Shown piece after piece: positions 1 to 8,218 of a stretch of 64,000 nt of DNA; position 1 is the first letter of the stretch; the number at the start of each line of letters is the position of its first letter. The stretch comes from Cellvibrio fontiphilus (GTDB lineage Bacteria > Pseudomonadota > Gammaproteobacteria > Pseudomonadales > Cellvibrionaceae), in NCBI RefSeq assembly GCF_035317345.1, contig NZ_JAYKTU010000009.1; one strand, 5' to 3'. The notes beneath the pieces were generated by a model. It saw only the letters and a program-made list of their open reading frames with translations. It was not told the DNA's origin and did not search any database. A program made the position numbers and the translations under genes.

Positions 1-21
1 TCTTAATTGCTCCGGTTGTCC

Positions 22-1911
22 ATGCGAAAAATCAAATTGCTCAGTCCACGCCTCGCCAACCAGATTGCGGCTGGTGAGGTGGTCGAACGCCCGTCATCGG
101 TTATCAAAGAACTGCTGGAAAACTCTCTGGATGCAGGAGCGACTCGTCTGGAAATCGATGTGGAAGAGGGGGGCATTAAACTGATCCGCGTCCGTGACAA
201 CGGTGGCGGAATCGATAAGGACGATTTACCGCTGGCGCTCAGTCGTCATGCCACCAGTAAAATTTATGAGTTGGATGACCTTGAGGCAGTGGCAACCTTG
301 GGGTTTCGCGGCGAAGCCTTGGCGAGTATCAGCTCGGTTGCGCGCCTCGCACTCATAAGCAGCACCAACGATGAGAGTGCCGGCTGGCAAGTGGTGGCAG
401 AAGGGCGCGATATGGAAACCCAGGTTTCCCCTGCGCCCCACCCGCGCGGCACCACCGTAGAGGTGCGCGACCTGTTTTTTAATACGCCCGCCCGCCGCAA
501 ATTTTTGCGCACTGACAAAACCGAATACACTCATCTGGAAGACGTTGTAAAACGTTTGGCGCTGTCGCGCTTTGATGTCGCTTTCAATTTGCGCCACAAC
601 GGCCGCGCGATTTATTCGTGGCGCGCCGGCGATTCGCAATTAGAGCAAGAGCGCCGTGTCGCCCAGGTTTGCGGCCCCGCTTTTATGGAAAACGCCGTGC
701 ACCTGGATATAGAGCGCAACGGTTATCGTCTGTGGGGGTGGGTGGCGTTACCAACGTTTTCGCGCAGTCAGGCCGATCTGCAACATTTTTATGTGAATGG
801 TCGTGCGATTCGCGACAAACTCGTGAGTCATGCCGTGCGTCAAGCTTATCAAGATGTGCTCTACCACGGTCGTCATCCGGCGTTTGTATTATATTTGGAG
901 TTGGACCCGGCGACAGTCGATGTCAATGTGCATCCGACCAAGCACGAGGTGCGCTTTCGCGACAATCGCAATGTGCATGACTTCATATACTCAAGCTTGC
1001 ATCATGCGCTCGCCAAAATTCGGCCGGAGGATACCCTCACCAAGCGCGAACTGGGCGAAGGACAAGACCTCGCCTCAGGCATTAATCCTTTTGCTCTCGC
1101 TGCGACCAAACCTGTCCAAGGCATTGCTGCGGGCGAATTTAAAGGCCAGGAAACCATGGGGTTTCGCACATCCCCCGCAGGACATCCGGTAGTGCCCGCG
1201 TATCCGGCCTATCAGCCCGCAGCGATTGGCGCTGGTGCTGTGCGTGAGCAGATGAATGTTTACGGTGAGTTACATCGCCCTGCCAGCACCAGCAGTTTTT
1301 CCCTGCCGGAATCGCCCAGCGAGGACATTCCACCGCTGGGTTATGCGATTGCGCAGCTCAAGGGAATTTATATTCTTGCAGAAAATGCGCAGGGATTAAT
1401 TGTTGTGGATATGCATGCGGCGCATGAACGTGTCACCTACGAGCGGATGAAGGAATCTTTTCAATGCGGCGGTTTACAAACCCAACCATTGCTTGTTCCT
1501 GAATCGATCGCTGTCAGTGAAAAAGAAGCAGATTTTGCCGAGAATTTTAGCGAGGTTTTCAGAAGTCTCGGTTTTGAGTTGCAACGCGCTGGGCCAGAGA
1601 CGCTATTAATTCGCCAGTTACCAGTGATTTTAAATCGCGCCAGGGTGGAACAGCTTGTGCGCGATGTGTTGGCGGATCTAATCGAACATGGCAGCAGTGA
1701 GCGCATTCAGCATCACATCAACGAAATTCTCGGCACTATGGCTTGCCATGGTTCCGTGCGCGCCAATCGCAAACTCACTATTCCTGAAATGAATGCGCTC
1801 TTGCGCGACATGGAGGCAACTGAGCGCAGCGGCCAGTGCAACCATGGACGACCAACCTGGCTTTTGCAATCGCTTGATGACCTCGACAAATTGTTTATGC
1901 GAGGGCAATAA
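22..1911 (+). CDS. mutL: DNA mismatch repair protein MutL
   Basis: MutL couples mismatch recognition by MutS to strand incision. The N-terminal GHKL ATPase motifs are all visible: ELLENSLDAGA, DNGGGI and GFRGEAL. The C-terminal dimerisation half carries DMHAAHERVTYE, which fits the metal-binding endonuclease motif DQHA-x2-E-x4-E, together with ACHGSVRANR and CNHGRP. It should therefore be a nicking MutL of the Pseudomonas type rather than the MutH-dependent E. coli type (inference). The length, 629 aa, is normal for the family. A TTG at position 7 is in frame, but ATG at 22 starts exactly at the family N-terminus (MRKIKLLSPRLANQIAAGE), so I chose that. miaA starts 1 base after the stop, so the two genes are probably co-transcribed. 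Confidence 0.97.
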   Translation: MRKIKLLSPRLANQIAAGEVVERPSSVIKELLENSLDAGATRLEIDVEEGGIKLIRVRDNGGGIDKDDLPLALSRHATSKIYELDDLEAVATLGFRGEALASISSVARLALISSTNDESAGWQVVAEGRDMETQVSPAPHPRGTTVEVRDLFFNTPARRKFLRTDKTEYTHLEDVVKRLALSRFDVAFNLRHNGRAIYSWRAGDSQLEQERRVAQVCGPAFMENAVHLDIERNGYRLWGWVALPTFSRSQADLQHFYVNGRAIRDKLVSHAVRQAYQDVLYHGRHPAFVLYLELDPATVDVNVHPTKHEVRFRDNRNVHDFIYSSLHHALAKIRPEDTLTKRELGEGQDLASGINPFALAATKPVQGIAAGEFKGQETMGFRTSPAGHPVVPAYPAYQPAAIGAGAVREQMNVYGELHRPASTSSFSLPESPSEDIPPLGYAIAQLKGIYILAENAQGLIVVDMHAAHERVTYERMKESFQCGGLQTQPLLVPESIAVSEKEADFAENFSEVFRSLGFELQRAGPETLLIRQLPVILNRARVEQLVRDVLADLIEHGSSERIQHHINEILGTMACHGSVRANRKLTIPEMNALLRDMEATERSGQCNHGRPTWLLQSLDDLDKLFMRGQ

Positions 1912-1912
1912 C

Positions 1913-2914
1913 ATGAGCCACACATTGCATAAGCCCCCCGTTATTTTTTTGATGGGGCCAACCGCGTCGGGCAAAACCGATTTAGCGATTCGTTTGAGCA
2001 AGTTGTTGCCAGTGGAGTTGATCAGTGTGGATTCCGCACTGGTCTATCGCGGTATGGATATAGGTTCGGCAAAACCTTCTGCCGTTGAACTTGCTGAAAC
2101 CCCCCATCGCTTGATTGATATCCGCGATCCGGCGGAGCCCTATTCGGTTGCTGATTTTTTAACGGACGCCGAGCGCGAAATTGCAGGGATTCATGCGCGG
2201 GGAAAAATCCCTTTGTTGGTTGGCGGTACTATGCTCTATTTTCGCGCGCTGTTGGATGGTCTAGCTGAAATGCCTGCCGCAGATGCTTGTGTGCGTGCGC
2301 AAATTGAGCGCGAAGCTGCGGAATTTGGTTGGCCCTATATTCATGCGCAACTGGCACGAGTCGACCCGCAAACCGCTGCGGAAATACACCCTAATCATTC
2401 GCAGCGCCTCAGTCGCGCACTGGAAGTGTATCGCGTGAGTGGCAAAACTATGGCGCAGTTGCGTCAGACCCAGCATGCACAATCGACTGTGAATACATTT
2501 TGTGAACGCTTTAATGTTTGCCAATTGGCGATCGCGCCGCGTGATCGCGCCATCTTGCATCGTCGTATTGCTGAACGATTTGAAAAAATGTTGGTCACTG
2601 GTTTGGTAGATGAGGTGCGTGTGCTCTACGAGCGCGGTGATTTGCACCCGGACCTGCCCGCGATTCGCGCAGTGGGTTATCGCCAAGTGTGGGATTTTTT
2701 GGATGGGCGAATCGATTACAACGAAATGCGCGAGCGGGGTATCATCGCTACACGGCAACTCGCTAAACGCCAATTCACCTGGTTGCGCGGTTGGTCGACA
2801 AGTTCAAATAGTGAACTACACTGGATTAACACGGAAACTGAACAGGGTATTTCGCTGACTCAGGAAGAAATTGTGCAGTGCGCCTTGAATTTTATAGGTC
2901 GCGCAGCCATATAA
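1913..2914 (+). CDS. miaA: tRNA dimethylallyltransferase MiaA
   Basis: MiaA transfers the dimethylallyl group to A37 of tRNAs that read UNN codons. The P-loop GPTASGKT lies near the N-terminus, followed by the substrate-binding segments SVDSALVYRGMDIGSAKP and LVGGTMLYFRALLDGL. The C-terminal region carries AIRAVGYRQVWDFLDG and TRQLAKRQFTWLRG, which are typical of the family. The product of 333 aa is of normal length. An in-frame open stretch runs back into mutL, but ATG 1913, one base after the mutL stop, gives the conserved N-terminus. The mutL-miaA-hfq-hflX order is a classical gammaproteobacterial arrangement. Confidence 0.97.
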   Translation: MSHTLHKPPVIFLMGPTASGKTDLAIRLSKLLPVELISVDSALVYRGMDIGSAKPSAVELAETPHRLIDIRDPAEPYSVADFLTDAEREIAGIHARGKIPLLVGGTMLYFRALLDGLAEMPAADACVRAQIEREAAEFGWPYIHAQLARVDPQTAAEIHPNHSQRLSRALEVYRVSGKTMAQLRQTQHAQSTVNTFCERFNVCQLAIAPRDRAILHRRIAERFEKMLVTGLVDEVRVLYERGDLHPDLPAIRAVGYRQVWDFLDGRIDYNEMRERGIIATRQLAKRQFTWLRGWSTSSNSELHWINTETEQGISLTQEEIVQCALNFIGRAAI

Positions 2915-3056
2915 TGCCGGAGTGAGAACCCTAGACAGATTTTCATGCATTTCCACCCTCTCCTGATTGCTGTAAAAGGAGACACCTTTAACGTTTAGGC
3001 TTAATGGGTGGGTAATTTTTTAGCTTTCTTTTTTTATTGTCCCGAGGAGAATAAAC

Positions 3057-3323
3057 ATGTCAAAAGGGCATAGTTTACAAGACCCTTACCTGAACGTTCT
3101 GCGCAAAGAGCGTGTGCCGGTGTCCATTTATCTTGTAAATGGTATCAAGCTTCAAGGCCAGGTTGAGTCATTTGATCAGTTTGTGGTGCTGTTGAAGAAT
3201 ACGGTAAGCCAAATGGTTTACAAGCACGCCATCTCCACTGTTGTGCCATCGCGCGCTGTTCGTGTTCCACTCTTGAATGAAGCGGGTGGTGTTGAAGGCG
3301 AAGAAGACGAGCAAGCCGAGTAA
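3057..3323 (+). CDS. hfq: RNA chaperone Hfq
   Basis: This is the hexameric Sm-like chaperone that pairs small RNAs with mRNAs. The Sm1 motif (LNVLRKERVPVSIYLVNGIKLQGQVESFDQ region) and Sm2 motif (YKHAISTVVPSR) are intact. At 88 aa it has only a short acidic C-terminal tail rich in Glu and Asp, similar in length to Pseudomonas Hfq and shorter than E. coli Hfq. A strong GAGGAG ribosome-binding site lies about 6 bases before the ATG. The 142-bp gap from miaA probably contains its own promoter, though I could not assign one with confidence. Confidence 0.98.
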   Translation: MSKGHSLQDPYLNVLRKERVPVSIYLVNGIKLQGQVESFDQFVVLLKNTVSQMVYKHAISTVVPSRAVRVPLLNEAGGVEGEEDEQAE

Positions 3324-3360
3324 TTTATCAAAACATTTGATACAGGCTCGAGGTCGCTAA

Positions 3361-4689
3361 TTGTTTTTTGATCGTCCCGAATCAGGTGAACTGGCGGTGC
3401 TGGTTCACCTGAATCTATCTCATGGCCAAGACGCCGAAGACCCTCGTGAATTTGAAGAGCTGGTGTTATCTGCCGGAGGTGATCCGGTCGCTTTTCTAAC
3501 TGGCTCGCGCGTTGTTCCCACCGCTAAATTTCTTATCAGTACCGGCAAACTGCAAGAGTTAAAAGAACTTGTTGCTAATCATGGTGCTGAGTTAGTCATT
3601 TTCAATCACACCCTAACGCCAAGTCAGGAGCGCAATCTTGAGCGCGAGCTGCAGTGTCGGGTGCTTGATCGTACCGGATTAATTCTGGATATATTCGCCC
3701 AGCGCGCCCGTACTTTTGAAGGTAAGCTGCAAGTTGAGTTGGCGCAGCTGCGTCATAGCGCTACACGCCTGATTCGTGGCTGGACGCACCTTGAGCGCCA
3801 AAAGGGTGGCATAGGTCTGCGCGGGCCGGGTGAAACCCAACTGGAAACCGATCGTCGTTTGTTGCGCAATCGCATAGTGCAAATTGAACAGCGTTTGGAA
3901 AAAGTGCGCTCCCAGCGCGAGCAGGGAAGGCGTTCGCGTCAGCGTGCGGCGATTCCAACGGTATCGCTGGTTGGATACACCAACGCGGGTAAGTCCACAT
4001 TGTTTAACCGTATTACCGGTGCAGATGTTTATGCTGAAAATAAATTGTTTGCCACGCTTGATCCAACCATGCGTCGCATCGAATTACCGGATATAGGTGC
4101 CGTTGTTCTTGCGGATACTGTTGGTTTTATCAGCCATCTACCTCACCGTTTGGTGGAGGCATTTAAGGCGACCCTTGAGGAAGCGAGTAACTCAACTTTA
4201 CTCTTGCATGTGATAGATTCTGCTGCTGAAGAGCGCTTGCGTAATATCGAGCAGGTTGAGTTGGTGCTTGATGAAATTGATGCAGCAAACTTGCCGCAGC
4301 TGCGTGTATATAACAAGGTAGACTTGTTGGCTGATACCGAGCCCCACATAGATCGCGATGAGCAGGGTAAGCCCATAGCGGTTTGGTTGTCGGCACAAAC
4401 GGGGGCTGGCTGTGAGCTGTTGAGTCGCGCGATTTCCGAGGTTCTCGGAACTGAAGTAATCTTTGGCTGTTTGGTGTTATCGCCTACTCAAGGGCGGCTG
4501 CGAGCAATGCTCTATGCGCAGCAGGCGGTTGTCAGTGAAAATCACCGTGCAGACGGCGCCAGTTTATTGGTTGTACGTGTGCCAAAGCATGATTTGTTGC
4601 GGATTCTCAGTGCAGAAAGTGTGGCTTTTGAGGATTTGCAGTGGGACGAGTCGGTGGAAGGGTCGGAAAGACCGGTTACTGAGGGATAA
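3361..4689 (+). CDS. hflX: Ribosome-associated GTPase HflX
   Basis: HflX is a GTPase that splits and rescues stalled ribosomes. The N-terminal HflX domain contains the glycine-rich stretch KGGIGLRGPGETQLETDRR. The G domain follows, with G1 GYTNAGKST (near residue 205), G3 DTVGF and G4 NKVD. The start is a TTG at 3361, preceded by GAGG with a 7-base gap. No ATG or GTG nearer the family N-terminus (FFDRPESGELAVLVHL) competes, and TTG starts are plausible for this gene. It lies 37 bp after hfq, which fits co-transcription. The length, 442 aa, is typical. Confidence 0.96.
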   Translation: MFFDRPESGELAVLVHLNLSHGQDAEDPREFEELVLSAGGDPVAFLTGSRVVPTAKFLISTGKLQELKELVANHGAELVIFNHTLTPSQERNLERELQCRVLDRTGLILDIFAQRARTFEGKLQVELAQLRHSATRLIRGWTHLERQKGGIGLRGPGETQLETDRRLLRNRIVQIEQRLEKVRSQREQGRRSRQRAAIPTVSLVGYTNAGKSTLFNRITGADVYAENKLFATLDPTMRRIELPDIGAVVLADTVGFISHLPHRLVEAFKATLEEASNSTLLLHVIDSAAEERLRNIEQVELVLDEIDAANLPQLRVYNKVDLLADTEPHIDRDEQGKPIAVWLSAQTGAGCELLSRAISEVLGTEVIFGCLVLSPTQGRLRAMLYAQQAVVSENHRADGASLLVVRVPKHDLLRILSAESVAFEDLQWDESVEGSERPVTEG

Positions 4690-4735
4690 GGTTTTAAGTC
4701 CCAATTCTGTTTTATTTTCTACGTGGAGAAGCATT

Positions 4736-5866
4736 ATGGCCTGGAATGAACCGGGAAGAGACAAAGACCCCTGGGGCGGTCGTGGTAATAAAAATGGTAA
4801 TGATGGACCGCCAGATTTGGATGAGGCGTTCAAAAAACTGCAGGACAAGCTCAATGGCATGTTTGGCAGCGGTGGTTCAGGTGGGCGCTCCTCCGGGGGA
4901 GCCAATATGAAGCCTCTGTTCGGTATTTTCGCAGTAGTTGCGTTGCTGTTTTACATAGGCGCCGGTGTTTATCAGGTTGACGCCAAAGAGCGCGCTGTTG
5001 TACTTAAATTTGGTGCCTTTTCTGAGATCAAAACAGAAGGTTTGAATTGGAATGCGCCGCTGATTACCGACGTATTCATCATTAACGTCACCGGCGAGCG
5101 CCAATACCCTTCTCGCGGTTTGATGCTCACCGAGGATGAAAGTATCGTTGAACTGCCGATATCCGTTCAATACAACGTGTCTGACGTTAAAGCCTTTGTC
5201 TTGAACGTGCGCGACCCCGAAACCAGTTTGCGCCATGCTACCGATTCCGCTGTTCGCCATGTGATTGGTTCTAGCGAGTTGAATCAGGTGTTATCAGAAG
5301 GGCGTCAGGCGATTGCAGTAGAGGTGAAACAACGTTTGCAATCCTATCTGGATACCTATGGTGCCGGCATACAAGTGAATACCGTAAATATTCAGGATGC
5401 ACGCCCGCCAGAAGAGGTGCGCTCCGCGTTTGATGATGTAATTCGCGCTAAAGAAGACGAGGCTCGTTTCAAGAATCAGGCCCAGGCCTATGCAAATGGA
5501 ATTATTCCTGAAGCGCGCGGCCGCGCCCAACGGATGATTGAAGAAGCCGAGGCTTATAAAGCGGAGGTGGTTGCTCGCGCTGAGGGTGAATCAGATCGTT
5601 TTGAGAGCTTGCTTGCTGAATACAAGCGTTCCCCGGAAGTAACCCGCCAGCGTTTGTATTTGGAGACTATGGAGTCGGTGATGGGGCGTTCCTCCAAAGT
5701 GATGGTGGATGTCGAAGGCGGCAACAACATGCTCTATTTACCACTGGATCGTATGGGTAACCGTCAGCCAGCGGTAGAGCCGCAAGTGCAAACAGAGAAC
5801 TTCAACAGTCGCACGGTTCAGCCCGTTGAAACGACCAAGCCCCTTGTCCGTCGGGAGATGCGCTAA
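4736..5866 (+). CDS. hflK: HflK subunit of the FtsH regulatory complex
   Basis: This SPFH/band-7 inner-membrane protein forms a complex with HflC that modulates the FtsH protease. The cytoplasmic N-terminus is glycine-rich (residues 1-57), followed by one membrane segment (FGIFAVVALLFYIGAGVY) and then the SPFH domain with AVVLKFGAF. A long Ala/Glu-rich helical region and a disordered C-terminus follow. ATG 4736 is preceded by GTGGAG and gives the family N-terminus MAWNEPG; an upstream in-frame extension overlaps hflX and is rejected. The stop overlaps the hflC start by one base (TAATG), indicating translational coupling. Confidence 0.97.
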   Translation: MAWNEPGRDKDPWGGRGNKNGNDGPPDLDEAFKKLQDKLNGMFGSGGSGGRSSGGANMKPLFGIFAVVALLFYIGAGVYQVDAKERAVVLKFGAFSEIKTEGLNWNAPLITDVFIINVTGERQYPSRGLMLTEDESIVELPISVQYNVSDVKAFVLNVRDPETSLRHATDSAVRHVIGSSELNQVLSEGRQAIAVEVKQRLQSYLDTYGAGIQVNTVNIQDARPPEEVRSAFDDVIRAKEDEARFKNQAQAYANGIIPEARGRAQRMIEEAEAYKAEVVARAEGESDRFESLLAEYKRSPEVTRQRLYLETMESVMGRSSKVMVDVEGGNNMLYLPLDRMGNRQPAVEPQVQTENFNSRTVQPVETTKPLVRREMR

Positions 5867-6741
5867 TGTCCACTAAAGGTTTATTTTCTTTGGTTGTGTT
5901 GTTGGTAGGCCTGATTGTTGCCTCCAATACCGTATATATAGTGACTGAGTACCAGCGTGCTGTAGTGTTGCAATTTGGTCGTCTGGTTCAGGCCGATGTG
6001 CCGCCCGGTTTGCACTTCAAAATCCCTTTTGCGGAAAAAGTGCGCAAATTTGATGGGCGCATTCTGACTGCCGACATGGCCACAGAAAGCTTTTTTACAG
6101 TCGAGAACAAGCGTTTGATGGTCGATTCCTACATCAAATGGCAAGTAAAAGATGTGGAAACCTACTACAAAGCAACTGGTGGAGAGGAGATGATTGCAGA
6201 GAATCGTCTGGCCCAGCGTGTCGCCGATGGCTTGCGTAACCAGTTTGGTCGCCGCACTCTTCATGATGTAGTGTCCGGTAAGCGCGATGAACTTATGAGT
6301 GAAATTACCGCCAGTATCAATCAGGACGCGGTCAAGTCGCTGGGCATTGAGGTAAAGGACATTCGGGTAAAACGTATTGATTTCCCCGCCGAGGCTAGCC
6401 AGTCTGTATTCGCTCGTATGGCTGCTGACCGCGAAAAAGAAGCGCGTGAATATCGTTCCCAAGGTAAAGAGCAAGCTGAGGTGATTAGTGCTGATGCTGA
6501 CAAGCAAGTTGCGGTGCTTGAAGCTAATGCCTACCGCGATGCAGAGCGTATTCGCGGTGAAGGTGATGCGCGTGCTGCGGCTATTTTTGCTGAGGCCTAC
6601 AACAAGGACCCCGAATTCTACAGTTTTGTACGTAGCCTGAATGCCTATCGTCAAAGCTTTAGTGGAAAAGAGGACTTGATGGTAGTTGACCCTAAAAGTG
6701 ATTTCTTTCGTTATCTGAAAGATCCTCAAGGTAAGAATTAA
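5866..6741 (+). CDS. hflC: HflC subunit of the FtsH regulatory complex
   Basis: HflC is the partner of HflK in the periplasm-facing HflKC ring around FtsH. It has an N-terminal membrane anchor (LFSLVVLLVGLIVASNTVYIV) followed by an SPFH domain with YQRAVVLQFGRLVQADVPPG, and the characteristic AEVISADADKQVAVLEANAY helical repeat region. The length is 291 aa, normal for the family. It is the last gene of the miaA-hfq-hflXKC group, because a strong terminator hairpin follows 21 bases after the stop. Confidence 0.97.
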   Translation: MSTKGLFSLVVLLVGLIVASNTVYIVTEYQRAVVLQFGRLVQADVPPGLHFKIPFAEKVRKFDGRILTADMATESFFTVENKRLMVDSYIKWQVKDVETYYKATGGEEMIAENRLAQRVADGLRNQFGRRTLHDVVSGKRDELMSEITASINQDAVKSLGIEVKDIRVKRIDFPAEASQSVFARMAADREKEAREYRSQGKEQAEVISADADKQVAVLEANAYRDAERIRGEGDARAAAIFAEAYNKDPEFYSFVRSLNAYRQSFSGKEDLMVVDPKSDFFRYLKDPQGKN

Positions 6742-6761
6742 GTTACCTTTGCTTGAGTTAA

Positions 6762-6790
6762 ATCGCCCGCATTTGCGGGCGATTTTGTTT
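6762..6790 (+). terminator. Rho-independent terminator after hflC
   Basis: The 9-bp GC-rich arms ATCGCCCGC (6762-6770) and GCGGGCGAT (6775-6783) enclose an ATTT loop and are followed by TTTGTTT. Confidence 0.9.
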
Positions 6791-6852
6791 GTGCTCTCGG
6801 GTGGAGTGTAATTGACCTACAAATCCTTCAGTAAACAGTGTTAAAATGCCGC

Positions 6853-6880
6853 AACCGAGCCGATCGCTCGGTTTTTTTAT
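6853..6880 (+). terminator. Second terminator-like hairpin in the hflC-hisZ gap
   Basis: The arms AACCGAGC and GCTCGGTT surround CGATC and are followed by a run of seven T. It comes 70 bp after the hflC terminator. It may be a backup terminator or may attenuate a promoter in the gap. An extended -10-like TGTTAAAAT lies just upstream at 6839-6847. Confidence 0.55.
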
Positions 6881-6937
6881 GGCCAACTTTCCTTGGTGGT
6901 CTCTCGCCGAACCATGGCTGGGTGATCTTGAATAAGA

Positions 6938-6990
6938 TTTCCGGTCAATTTTTTCGCGTGCTTACCGGAAATATCCGGATTTGTTTTTTT
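6938..6990 (+). promoter_or_regulatory. Possible attenuator leader of hisZ
   Basis: Two mutually exclusive hairpins can be drawn. TTTCCGGT (6938-6945) can pair with ACCGGAAA (6964-6971), or CCGGA (6965-6969) can pair with TCCGG (6974-6978). The second hairpin is short but is followed directly by TTTGTTTTTTT and ends 14 bases before the hisZ start. The layout resembles an antiterminator/terminator switch. The terminator stem is only 5 bp, so this is tentative. Confidence 0.3.
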
Positions 6991-7003
6991 ACTAGAGTCG
7001 CTT

Positions 7004-8176
7004 ATGACCTACGCTGATCGCTGGCTGTTACCGGATGGGGTAGAGGAAATTCTGCCCGCGGAAGCCAAAGCTATAGATAGTTTGCGCCGCCATTTGCTGG
7101 ATTTATACAGCACTTGGGGTTACGACATGGTTATTCCGCCACTTCTGGAATATACCGATTCCTTGCTTATTGGATTGGGGCGCGATGTTGATCTGCTTAC
7201 CTTCAAGGTAACTGATCAGCTCAGTGGTCGTACCTTGGGTATTCGCGCTGACATAACGCCACAAACAGCCCGAATGGATGCCCATAGCTTCAAGCGCACT
7301 GGCGCCAATCGTCTCTGTTATGCCGGGCACGTAGTGCATACCCGGCCGAAAAATCCCTTGGCTACGCGCACGCCTATTCAAGCTGGCCTTGAGTTCTACG
7401 GCGAATCAGGCATAGCGGCTGACATCGAAGTAGTATCTTTACTGTTGGAGTCTTTGAAGGTTGCTGGATTGTCGCGCCAGCATATCGATTTGGGACATGT
7501 AGGTATCTATCGTGCGATTGCTGCTGACGCTGGTTTGAGCAAAGCGCAGGAGGATGCTTTTTTTGAGTTGTTGCAGCGCAAGGCCACAACCGAGATTCGC
7601 AACTGGGTTGCAGCCAATATTGCAGATGTAAATAAAGCATTGCTCTTCTTGGCGCTGCCATCGCTCGCGGGCGACAAGCAGGTACTTGCCAAGGCGCGCG
7701 AGTTATTTGGGCTGGTTCCGGCTGCCCGTGCGGCTGTGGATCAATTGGCTCAGGTGGCGCAGGTCATTGAACAGCGTTATCCCAGTGCCGAGCTTTATTT
7801 TGATTTAGGCGAACTGCGTGGTTATCACTATTTAACCGGCTTGGTGTTTGCTGCATTTGCCCCGGGTTATGGCAACCCCATCGCCAGCGGTGGTCGTTAC
7901 GATCATATTGGTGAGGTCTTTGGGCGTGCGCGCCCAGCGACAGGTTTTGCTGTAGACATTACGGCTATCAGCAAGCTGGGCTTGTTACAGAAAGGGCAAG
8001 TGAACGCCATTGCGGTAGTTGAAACCGCCGACCCACTGCAGTGGCAAACCGTCCAAACCCTGCGTCTGCAGGGCGAGCGAGTGATAGCGGTCAGCGTCAA
8101 TGCCGACTTGGCGGAGTTAGGCTGCAATCGCCAGCTGGTATTGCGCGATGGCAGCTACCAGGTGATAGCCTGTTAA
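7004..8176 (+). CDS. hisZ: ATP phosphoribosyltransferase regulatory subunit HisZ
   Basis: HisZ is a catalytically inactive paralogue of histidyl-tRNA synthetase that forms the hetero-octameric first enzyme of histidine biosynthesis with short-form HisG. The class II synthetase fold is recognisable from LPDGVEEILPAEA at the N-terminus, TFKVTDQLSGRTLGIRADITPQTAR (motif 2 region) and GYGNPIASGGRYDHIGEVFGRARPATGF (motif 3 region). At 390 aa it lacks the anticodon-binding extension of true HisS, which supports HisZ over HisS. The hisZ-purA pair, 42 bp apart, is conserved in pseudomonads and relatives. Confidence 0.93.
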   Translation: MTYADRWLLPDGVEEILPAEAKAIDSLRRHLLDLYSTWGYDMVIPPLLEYTDSLLIGLGRDVDLLTFKVTDQLSGRTLGIRADITPQTARMDAHSFKRTGANRLCYAGHVVHTRPKNPLATRTPIQAGLEFYGESGIAADIEVVSLLLESLKVAGLSRQHIDLGHVGIYRAIAADAGLSKAQEDAFFELLQRKATTEIRNWVAANIADVNKALLFLALPSLAGDKQVLAKARELFGLVPAARAAVDQLAQVAQVIEQRYPSAELYFDLGELRGYHYLTGLVFAAFAPGYGNPIASGGRYDHIGEVFGRARPATGFAVDITAISKLGLLQKGQVNAIAVVETADPLQWQTVQTLRLQGERVIAVSVNADLAELGCNRQLVLRDGSYQVIAC

Positions 8177-8218
8177 ACAAACCTTATTTTTTATCTAGCA
8201 CAGAGAGTTAAACCAGTC

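Noticed and set aside
7..21. TTG start extending MutL by five residues
   Set aside because: ATG at 22 coincides with the conserved MutL N-terminus.
5881..6729. 282-codon open frame antisense to hflC
   Set aside because: It is a shadow of hflC with no ribosome-binding site or family resemblance; hflC is certain.
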